The notes beneath the pieces are model-generated. The model was not told the DNA's origin, did not search any database, and worked only from the letters and a program-made list of their open reading frames with translations. Position numbers and translations under genes: made by a program. Shown one piece after another: positions 1-5,005 of a DNA stretch of 5,150 nt. The stretch comes from Methylobacteriaceae bacterium (GTDB lineage Bacteria; Pseudomonadota; Alphaproteobacteria; Rhizobiales; Beijerinckiaceae), in contig JAISTL010000046.1 of assembly GCA_031272615.1 (NCBI GenBank), forward strand, positions 1-5,150, in the 5' to 3' direction. How positions within the stretch are numbered: position 1 is the stretch's first letter; each line of letters begins with the position of its first letter.

Positions 1-1
1 T

Positions 2-232
2 TCGGTTTATCTGCAACGGCAAAGCAAGGATATCGCGCTGTTTCGCAGGGACGAGGAGCTTGAAATCAATCCGGAACTCGATTACGCCGCTATCGATGGG
101 TTATCGAACGAATTGAAGACGCGTCTGGCACTGGTTCGTCCCGTCAGTATCGGGCAAGCGGGGCGTGTGGAAGGGATGACCCCGGCTGCATTGTCGCTGT
201 TGATTGGTCGGAGCCGGCGGCGCGGTCGGTGA
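2..232 (+). CDS. mnmG: MnmG (GidA) C-terminal fragment, tRNA uridine-34 5-carboxymethylaminomethyl modification enzyme
   Basis: This is the last 76 codons of a gene whose start lies left of the window; the first base is the end of a cut codon. MnmG is a cytoplasmic FAD-dependent enzyme that works with the GTPase MnmE to modify the wobble uridine of certain tRNAs. The visible part is the C-terminal helical domain that contacts MnmE and tRNA. Family hallmarks seen here are YLQRQ near the start, a LDYAAIDGLSNEL segment, the RPVSIGQAGRVEGMTPAAL stretch (family form RPxTLGQAxRIxGVTPAA) and a basic tail RSRRRGR before the TGA at 230-232. The following genes rsmG, parA and parB are its usual partners. 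The only odd point is the long gap to rsmG. The identification rests on the motifs and the neighbours together. Confidence 0.93.
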   Translation, partial: SVYLQRQSKDIALFRRDEELEINPELDYAAIDGLSNELKTRLALVRPVSIGQAGRVEGMTPAALSLLIGRSRRRGR

Positions 233-451
233 GTCGCGGTTTTTTCTGTGTACAAGTCGAAATGAGTTCAGTGCTGCTCAGCGGCCGGGCCCCGAGGTGA
301 GTGAGAGTCATTTCAATCGATTTGCGCTCAATCCGGAGTGTCTCGGGCGGCAACGGGGCGGGTCGTGCGGTGTTGCTTTTGGGGCAAAGTTGTGGTGTTA
401 GTGGACATGCGCTGCGAATCCGGCGATTGACAACTCGGTTCCAGGGCGGCT
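233..451. other. 219 bp spacer between mnmG and rsmG without a supported gene
   Basis: mnmG and rsmG are often separated by a few bases or overlap, so this gap is long. A run of six T (240-245) follows GC-rich sequence, but I found no convincing stem in front of it, so it is not called as a terminator. The stretch is G-rich on this strand (24 G against 9 C in 361-420). Short open frames crossing it show no recognisable family and no good ribosome site. An in-frame TGA at 428-430 blocks any extension of rsmG upstream. It may hold an rsmG-parAB promoter, but I could not place one. Confidence 0.5.
443..446 (+). promoter_or_regulatory. Ribosome binding site of rsmG
   Basis: AGGG lies 5 bases before the GTG at 452. 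It supports that GTG as the start over the later in-frame GTGs at 470 and 479, and an in-frame stop at 428-430 excludes anything much further upstream. Confidence 0.55.
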
Positions 452-1159
452 GTGAACAATACGGGTCAGGTGGCGTTGGTGTCGGTTGATTTGTTTGATA
501 CTGTCAGGAACTACGGTGTTTCACGTGAAACATGCGGGACATTGGCTCAGTTTGTGGAATTGGTTTTGCGGTGGCAGAAGGTCACCCGGTTGGTGTCGTC
601 TGCGGATGGCGGAGAGGGGCGAAACCCGGGACAATCCGGGATCGTTTCCCCGTTTGTACATGTTTGGTCTCGTCATGTACTTGATTCAATTCAGTTGTTG
701 TCTCATATCGAGTCGTCGGCGAAACGATTGCTGGACTTCGGTTCGGGGGCGGGGTTTCCCGGAGTGGTGCTGGGAATCGCCGGCGCGGAACGGGGGCTGG
801 GCGTGTGGCTGGTGGAGAGCAACGCACGGAAGGCGGCCTTTCTCCGAACGGTTGTCCGTGAGCTGAGCCCCGGCATCCAGGTGCTTCACGGGCGGATGGA
901 AACGGTGCAGTGGGGTCGACAGGCGCCGCCGGAGTATGTCACGGCGCGGGCTGTCGCCGAGTTGGCGAAGCTGCTCGAGTGGAGCGAGTGGGCGTTGAAG
1001 CTGGGGGCAACGTGTTTGTTTCCGAAAGGCAGGACCGTCGAACGCGAGTTGGAAAGCGTAAGGCGGCGGGAGAATTACCAGTGGGATCTGCTGCCCAGCG
1101 ACACTGACCGGGAAGGTCGAATCGTGCGGGTCCGTTTGCGGCCCGGCGTCGGAAGTTGA
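452..1159 (+). CDS. rsmG: RsmG (GidB), 16S rRNA guanine-527 N7-methyltransferase
   Basis: RsmG uses S-adenosylmethionine to methylate N7 of G527 in 16S rRNA of the small ribosomal subunit; loss of it gives low-level streptomycin resistance in several bacteria. The 235-residue product shows the family pattern: an N-terminal helix containing VSRET (residues 23-27), the WSRHVLDSIQLL segment (72-83), the SAM-binding loop LLDFGSGAGFPG (93-104), VESNARKAAFLR (121-132), TARAVAEL (164-171) and LFPKGR (189-194). It is somewhat longer than the usual 200-215 residues because of an N-terminal extension and an extra Gly/Ser-rich stretch around residues 50-66, between the first helices and the WSRH segment. 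The GTG start is chosen from the AGGG at 443-446. A perfect parS site overlaps codons 22-27. The gene ends 36 bp before parA and is probably co-transcribed with it. Confidence 0.95.
   Translation: MNNTGQVALVSVDLFDTVRNYGVSRETCGTLAQFVELVLRWQKVTRLVSSADGGEGRNPGQSGIVSPFVHVWSRHVLDSIQLLSHIESSAKRLLDFGSGAGFPGVVLGIAGAERGLGVWLVESNARKAAFLRTVVRELSPGIQVLHGRMETVQWGRQAPPEYVTARAVAELAKLLEWSEWALKLGATCLFPKGRTVERELESVRRRENYQWDLLPSDTDREGRIVRVRLRPGVGS
517..532. other. parS: parS centromere site, ParB loading site, inside rsmG
   Basis: The sequence TGTTTCACGTGAAACA is a perfect 16 bp palindrome and matches the bacterial chromosomal parS consensus at every position. It sits within the rsmG reading frame and encodes the end of G-V-S-R-E-T. 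Chromosomal ParB proteins bind this site, load there as CTP-dependent sliding clamps and spread to neighbouring DNA; ParA then moves the complex. parA and parB lie about 0.7 and 1.6 kb downstream. A parS within rsmG is known from other bacteria, including alphaproteobacteria. The call rests on exact sequence match and context. Confidence 0.95.
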
Positions 1160-1180
1160 ATTCTTGAAGCACATCAAACA

Positions 1181-1188
1181 AGAGAGGA
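1181..1188 (+). promoter_or_regulatory. Ribosome binding site of parA, decides its start
   Basis: AGAGAGGA ends 7 bases before the ATG at 1196, an ideal spacing. It would be only 4 bases from the TTG at 1193, so the ATG is preferred. Confidence 0.8.
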
Positions 1189-1195
1189 CTTTTTG

Positions 1196-2041
1196 ATGAC
1201 TCTGTCCACGTTGACCCGCTCTGATATTGCGATTGTTCAGCGACCGCGGGTGCTGGCGCTCGCCAACCAGAAAGGCGGTGTGGGAAAAACCACAACGGCC
1301 ATCAATCTCGGAACAGCGCTGGCTGCCATCGGCGAAAGGGTGCTGATCATCGATCTCGATCCGCAGGGAAACGCTTCCACGGGCGTGGGAATCGACCGCA
1401 AAGCGCGGAAAATATCAACCTATCACGTGATGCGTAACGAGGCGACTCTTGCTGAGACCATTGTGCCGACTCTGGTTCCCAATCTCTCCATCGCGCCGTC
1501 CACCATGGATTTGCTGGGGTTGGAAATCGAAATCGCTCAGGAGAAAGACCGGACGCGGCATCTTGCCAAGGCGTTGGATGGTTTGGTCACATCGCTCGGC
1601 AACGACGGGTTCTCTTATGTCCTCATCGACTGTCCTCCCTCCCTCAATTTGCTGACCATCAATGCATTGGCGGCTTCCGACGCGGTTTTGGTGCCGTTGC
1701 AGTGCGAGTTCTTTGCTCTCGAGGGCCTGAGTCAGCTGTTGCGGACCGTCGAGCAGGTTCGCGCGGCGCTCAACCCGAAACTGACCATTCATGGAGTCGT
1801 CCTGACGATGTTTGACCCACGCAACAATCTGTCCAACCAGGTGGTCGCCGATGTCCGGCAATACCTGGGTGAGAAGGTCTATGAAACCATGATTCCGCGA
1901 AATGTGCGCGTGTCGGAGGCGCCGTCCCACGGTAAGCCGGTGTTGCTTTACGACTTGAAATGTTTGGGGTCGCAGGCTTACCTGAAACTGGCGTCGGAAG
2001 TCATTCAGCGGGAAAAACTGTATCGCGCTCCCATGGCGTGA
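1196..2041 (+). CDS. parA: ParA (Soj), chromosome partitioning ATPase
   Basis: ParA is a Walker-type ATPase that binds nucleoid DNA non-specifically as an ATP dimer and is released by ParB-parS, which moves replicated origins apart. The 281-residue protein has the deviant Walker A motif KGGVGKTT at residues 26-33 with the signature lysine K26, the A' motif IIDLDPQGNAS at 51-61 and the Walker B motif YVLIDCPP at 141-148. These are followed by the family stretches VPLQCEFFALEGL, IPRNVRVSEAPS and the C-terminal GSQAYLKLASEV. The length is typical of chromosomal ParA, and the roughly 18 residues before the ATPase core form a short leader. The C-terminal stretch resembles alphaproteobacterial members. 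The start is set by the strong ribosome site at 1181-1188. parB follows after a 52 bp gap. All catalytic motifs are intact. Confidence 0.97.
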   Translation: MTLSTLTRSDIAIVQRPRVLALANQKGGVGKTTTAINLGTALAAIGERVLIIDLDPQGNASTGVGIDRKARKISTYHVMRNEATLAETIVPTLVPNLSIAPSTMDLLGLEIEIAQEKDRTRHLAKALDGLVTSLGNDGFSYVLIDCPPSLNLLTINALAASDAVLVPLQCEFFALEGLSQLLRTVEQVRAALNPKLTIHGVVLTMFDPRNNLSNQVVADVRQYLGEKVYETMIPRNVRVSEAPSHGKPVLLYDLKCLGSQAYLKLASEVIQREKLYRAPMA

Positions 2042-2082
2042 CGACATTTTGACGGGAGCGATCACATGCTTGACATTGACAC

Positions 2083-2087
2083 GGGGA
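2083..2087 (+). promoter_or_regulatory. Ribosome binding site of parB, decides its start
   Basis: GGGGA lies 6 bases before the GTG at 2094. An earlier in-frame TTG at 2049 has no comparable site and would add 15 residues that do not look like ParB, so the GTG is preferred. Confidence 0.7.
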
Positions 2088-2093
2088 AAAATC

Positions 2094-2999
2094 GTGGTTG
2101 AGGATACCAAAAGTCGTTTAGGGCGCGGACTTGCGGCGCTGATCGGAGAAGTCGAGGGAGAATTCGAGGGAATCGCCGGGGAAACGGGCGGGCGGGTGCG
2201 CAAGGTTCCTGTCGGTTTTGTTCAACCGAACCCCAAAAATCCGCGCAAACACTTCGATTCCGATGAATTGCAGCAGCTGGCGGAGTCGATCAGGGAACGG
2301 GGAATCATCCAGCCGATCGTGGCGCGGGCTGTTGCGGATGTGCCGGACACGTTTGAGATCATCGCCGGTGAACGGCGTTGGAGAGCGGCGCAAATCGCCG
2401 GTCTGGAAGAGGTGCCGGTTCTGGTCGTCGAAGCCGACGATAAGACGGCGCTGGAATTCGCCATCATCGAAAACGTCCAGCGCACCGATCTCAACCCCAT
2501 CGACGAAGCAACGGGTTACCGGCGTCTGATGGAGGAGTTTGCCTATTCCCACAATGACATCGCCAAGGCGCTCGGCAAGAGCCGGGTCTATGTCACCAAT
2601 TGCGTGCGGCTGTTGAATCTGCCCGAATCCGTCCGGGATATGGTTTCCTGCGGTGATCTGTCGGCCGGGCATGCCCGTGCTCTTCTGGCGGTGGAAAACC
2701 CCGAAGCGGCAGCCAAACGCGCGGTGGAACAGGGCCTGTCGGTACGCGACCTGGAACGCCTGGCGCAGCAGAAACGTAAGGAAGTCGGCGAAGCCGCCGC
2801 CGAACGCCACCGGCGCCGCGGGAGGGAACCGGACCAGGATACGGAGTTTCTGGAAAGCACGCTGGGCAGGATATTGGGGTTGAGAGTCCGCATTGTGCAC
2901 AACGGTGAGCGCGGTGAGCTGCGCATACACTATGAAACCCTCAAACAGCTTGAGGATTTGTGTAAACTGCTGAACGAGTCGGATACGAAACAATCGTGA
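2094..2999 (+). CDS. parB: ParB (Spo0J), parS-binding CTPase of chromosome segregation
   Basis: ParB binds parS, closes into a sliding clamp on CTP binding, spreads along DNA and stimulates ParA. The 301-residue protein begins MVEDTKSRLGRGLAALIG; the short basic N-terminal segment is the one that triggers the ParA ATPase in this family. The N-terminal CTP-binding domain follows, with NPRKHFD (49-55), GERRWRA (92-98) and ENVQRTDLNPIDEA (126-139). A helix-turn-helix spans about residues 153-177 and GHARALLA is at 192-199. The C-terminus, after a basic Arg/Lys/Glu linker (about 226-247), is the dimerisation domain, ending near residue 301. Key CTPase residues of the GERR box are present. The start is GTG, chosen from the GGGGA at 2083-2087. 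Its target parS is in rsmG at 517-532. The stop is only 4 bp from the next gene. Confidence 0.97.
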   Translation: MVEDTKSRLGRGLAALIGEVEGEFEGIAGETGGRVRKVPVGFVQPNPKNPRKHFDSDELQQLAESIRERGIIQPIVARAVADVPDTFEIIAGERRWRAAQIAGLEEVPVLVVEADDKTALEFAIIENVQRTDLNPIDEATGYRRLMEEFAYSHNDIAKALGKSRVYVTNCVRLLNLPESVRDMVSCGDLSAGHARALLAVENPEAAAKRAVEQGLSVRDLERLAQQKRKEVGEAAAERHRRRGREPDQDTEFLESTLGRILGLRVRIVHNGERGELRIHYETLKQLEDLCKLLNESDTKQS

Positions 3000-3003
3000 T
3001 GCC

Positions 3004-4404
3004 ATGACAGTTGTAATTCCCACTATCATGTCCGGTGGAACGGGCGCCCGGTTGTGGCCGGTTTCCCGCGAGACCTACCCCAAGCCGTTCTTCAGACTGG
3101 CGGACGGCCTGAGCCTGCTGCAGCACGCATTCCTGCGCGCGTCAAAGCTTGCTTCCGGTGGAACCGTACTCACCATTACCAACGCGGAACTGTATTTCGG
3201 CACCGAGGAGGATTATGCCGAAGTCAACAGCGAAGGGCTTGCCCGCCACTATCTGCTGGAACCGGAGGGACGGGATACCGCCGCTGCCACTGCCGCGGTA
3301 TCGCTTTACGTGCAAAAGGTGTTCGGCGACGACGCCGTGGTGATTCTGTTTCCCGCCGACCATCTGATGAATGATCTCGAAGCCTTCGTCCGTTGCGCCC
3401 GCGAGGCGGTGCATCATGCCGGACAAGGACGGCTGGTGACCTTCGGCGTCGAACCGACCCGGCCGGAAACCGGTTATGGCTATATCGAGGCCGACAGCGG
3501 CCGGGTACTGCGGTTTGTCGAAAAACCGGACGAGGCGACCGCCAGGGAGTATCTCAGATACGGCAACTTTTACTGGAACGCCGGAATCTTCTGTTTTGCG
3601 GCGAAAACCATGGTGAATCTGCAGCAGCGGCTTTGCCCCGATATTCTGGATTGTGTCCGCCAAGCGCTGGAGAACGGTGAGAAGACGGCAATCGGCGGGG
3701 CGGTTCAAACGCGCCTTGACCCCAACCGGTTTCGAAGCACCCGGAAAACCTCGGTCGATTACGCAGTGTTGGAAAAAGCCGATAATCTCGCGGTGGTGAC
3801 GTGCGCCGCCGGGTGGTCGGACATCGGTTCGTGGAACGCGATTTCGGAGCTGACCCCCGCGGATGACGCCGGCAACCGGACGACCGGAGCGGCGTTGATG
3901 CTGGAAAGCCGGAATTGTTATATCCATAACGACACGCGCCTGGTGGCGACCATCGGTGTCGAGGATTTGCTGATTATCGATTCCGACGATGCGCTGCTTG
4001 TTGCCGCGCGCAAGGATGCCCAGAAGGTCAAGCAGGCGTTTGACCAGCTCAAGACAGCGGAAAACCCCGTCTACTACCGGCACCGGACGATTTACCGGCC
4101 GTGGGGCAACTATACGGTGCTGGAGGAAGGCGAGGGCTTTAAAATCAAGCGCACAGTCGTGAAGCCGGGGGCATTTGTCGGTGAACACCGGCACCAACAC
4201 CGCTCCGAACACTGGGTCGTGCTGCGCGGAACAGCCGATATCCGTAAAAGCGGACAGGAGAGTCAGCTGTTCGCCGGGCAGTCGACCTTTATCGCCGCGG
4301 GGGAAACGCACCGGCTCGGCAATGCCGGGCAGGAGCCGCTGATCGTGATCGAGGTGCAAAGCGGCGCGTATCTTTCGGAAGACGATGTCGTACACGACGA
4401 TTGA
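3004..4404 (+). CDS. manC: Bifunctional mannose-1-phosphate guanylyltransferase / mannose-6-phosphate isomerase (ManC/AlgA/XanB type)
   Basis: The enzyme makes GDP-mannose from mannose-1-phosphate and GTP; two-domain members also interconvert fructose-6-phosphate and mannose-6-phosphate. The product supplies lipopolysaccharide, capsule or exopolysaccharide synthesis in the cytoplasm. The 466 residues match the two-domain family length. The nucleotidyltransferase domain has SGGTGARLWPVSR (10-22) with K27, FPADHL (116-121), GYGYIE (157-162), FVEKP (171-175), YWNAGIF (190-196), SVDYAVLEK (250-258) and WSDIGSW (271-277). The C-terminal cupin starts near RPWGNY (365-370) and carries G389-x5-H395-x-H397-x4-E402-x6-G. 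Most two-domain members read LSLQxHxHRxEHW there; this one has a His where the Gln normally stands and lacks LSL, so isomerase activity is less certain. No clear ribosome site precedes the ATG, which lies 4 bp after parB, suggesting translational coupling. The position next to parB is unusual. Confidence 0.93.
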   Translation: MTVVIPTIMSGGTGARLWPVSRETYPKPFFRLADGLSLLQHAFLRASKLASGGTVLTITNAELYFGTEEDYAEVNSEGLARHYLLEPEGRDTAAATAAVSLYVQKVFGDDAVVILFPADHLMNDLEAFVRCAREAVHHAGQGRLVTFGVEPTRPETGYGYIEADSGRVLRFVEKPDEATAREYLRYGNFYWNAGIFCFAAKTMVNLQQRLCPDILDCVRQALENGEKTAIGGAVQTRLDPNRFRSTRKTSVDYAVLEKADNLAVVTCAAGWSDIGSWNAISELTPADDAGNRTTGAALMLESRNCYIHNDTRLVATIGVEDLLIIDSDDALLVAARKDAQKVKQAFDQLKTAENPVYYRHRTIYRPWGNYTVLEEGEGFKIKRTVVKPGAFVGEHRHQHRSEHWVVLRGTADIRKSGQESQLFAGQSTFIAAGETHRLGNAGQEPLIVIEVQSGAYLSEDDVVHDD

Positions 4405-4418
4405 CCGGTCAGGGTCAA
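4401..4418. repeat. Inverted repeat over the manC stop codon
   Basis: TTGACC (4401-4406) and GGTCAA (4413-4418) are exact reverse complements with a 6-base loop. The arm includes the manC TGA, and TGACCGGTCA at 4402-4411 is itself palindromic. It could fold in the manC mRNA end. No T-run follows, so it is not called a terminator. Confidence 0.5.
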
Positions 4419-4430
4419 GAACACAAACTT

Positions 4431-4446
4431 CCCCCGGCGGGGTTTT
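4431..4446 (+). terminator. Possible rho-independent terminator of manC
   Basis: Four C (4431-4434) pair with four G (4439-4442) around a CGGC loop, followed directly by TTTT (4443-4446). The place, 27 bp after the manC stop and between two convergent genes, fits a terminator. The stem and the T-run are both short, so it may be weak. Confidence 0.4.
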
Positions 4447-4456
4447 CGTGACGGCT

Positions 4457-4492
4457 GCGGGGTTTCCTCGTCTTCCCCCGCGCTTCAGCGGG
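4457..4492. repeat. Overlapping GC hairpins at the end of the minus-strand gene
   Basis: GCGGGG (4457-4462) pairs with CCCCGC (4476-4481) across a 13-base loop. Alternatively CCCGC (4477-4481) pairs with GCGGG (4488-4492) across GCTTCA. The two folds exclude each other. The second covers the stop codon of the minus-strand gene (4485-4487). Neither has a T-run on either strand. The short words CTTCCCCCG and GCGGGGTTT each occur twice within 4428-4480. It may serve transcription ending from both sides or be a small dispersed repeat. Confidence 0.45.
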
Positions 4493-4979
4493 AGGCAACA
4501 ATCTGCTCGTTGCAACTCCACGATACGCCGAAATCCGTGAGATGACGGGGATTCCCGGGATACAGCGTGCCGACCAGCCGTTTGCGCGGCTCATCGGTAA
4601 TCGTGCCGATGACGCGGTCAGCGGAAACAATCCGATAGTGCCAGCAGGTTTCGATGGGGCGGGACTCACCGTCCTGCGGGTCGAGGCCGCCGGTTTGTCC
4701 GTAATAGTAACACACGGTTCGCCGGTCCAGCACCCGCCAACAGGAGCGAATGTTTTCAACCACATCCCAATTGTATCCCAGCACCCGACCGTCGGCGGCG
4801 TGGTACTCCACCGAGTTGTTGCCGAAACTGGCCACGGCGACCATGGTCTTATCCACAAGAAAGGCATGGAGTTCACGGGCGCTTTCCGGTTGTTTCGGCG
4901 GCTCTTCAGCACGGGAAACCACAACCGGCGCCAGCACAAGCGCCATGGTCAACGCCACGGGAAAACGGCAAAACCGCAT
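4485..4979 (-). CDS. Exported small protein of unknown function with four cysteines
   Basis: I do not recognise this 164-residue protein with certainty. It begins with a typical Sec signal peptide: MRFCRF, a hydrophobic core over about residues 7-21, and a likely cleavage after S-R-A at residue 24. There is no lipobox, so a soluble periplasmic or secreted product of about 140 residues is expected. The mature part has cysteines at 80, 90, 112 and 156, enough for two disulfides, in the aromatic contexts SCWRV, VCYYYG, TCWHY and SWSCN. Together with YHAADGRVLGYNW (59-71) this loosely recalls small secreted alphaproteobacterial proteins such as the DUF995 group, which is only a resemblance from memory. 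The ATG at 4979 is preferred because of the GAGG at 4989-4992. In-frame ATG at 4994 and GTG at 5009 are possible; the GTG overlaps the upstream stop as GTGA. It probably shares a transcript with the upstream gene and converges on manC. Confidence 0.78.
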   Translation of the reverse strand: MRFCRFPVALTMALVLAPVVVSRAEEPPKQPESARELHAFLVDKTMVAVASFGNNSVEYHAADGRVLGYNWDVVENIRSCWRVLDRRTVCYYYGQTGGLDPQDGESRPIETCWHYRIVSADRVIGTITDEPRKRLVGTLYPGNPRHLTDFGVSWSCNEQIVASR

Positions 4980-4988
4980 GACTGAACG

Positions 4989-4992
4989 CCTC
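4989..4992 (-). promoter_or_regulatory. Ribosome binding site of the minus-strand exported protein gene
   Basis: On the minus strand GAGG lies 9 bases before the ATG at 4979. The alternative starts at 4994 and 5009 have no well-spaced purine-rich site, so this decides the start moderately well. Confidence 0.45.
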
Positions 4993-5005
4993 ATCTTCCG
5001 GATTG

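Noticed and set aside
427..432. TTGACA upstream of rsmG as a promoter -35
   Set aside because: No -10-like hexamer lies 16-18 bases downstream, and the spacing would put the transcript start within the rsmG coding sequence.
204..489. Two short plus-strand open frames across the mnmG-rsmG spacer
   Set aside because: Both overlap known genes, have no ribosome site or family pattern, and read as low-complexity GC-driven sequence.
2070..2081. Tandem TTGACA TTGACA between parA and parB as a promoter -35
   Set aside because: No -10 element stands at a proper distance, and transcripts from it would start inside parB after its GTG.
1415..2203. Minus-strand open frame of 262 codons opposite parA
   Set aside because: It is antisense to a motif-complete ParA and spans the parA-parB junction without a family signature.
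2118..3029. Minus-strand open frame of 303 codons opposite parB
   Set aside because: It is antisense to an intact, motif-complete ParB and shows no family features of its own.
3060..3075. parS-like GGTTTCCCGCGAGACC at the start of manC
   Set aside because: The central CACGTG is lost and five of 16 positions differ. The bases encode the conserved P-V-S-R-E-T of the nucleotidyltransferase signature, which explains the likeness to the VSRET codons of rsmG.
3142..4521. Long minus-strand open frame (459 codons) opposite manC
   Set aside because: The plus strand carries all the conserved ManC motifs over the same bases. The antisense frame has no recognisable domain and is a by-product of GC-rich codon use.
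4415..4939. Alternative minus-strand frame overlapping the exported-protein gene
   Set aside because: It has no signal peptide or family pattern. The other frame has a clear signal peptide and ordered cysteine motifs, and sits closer behind the upstream gene.
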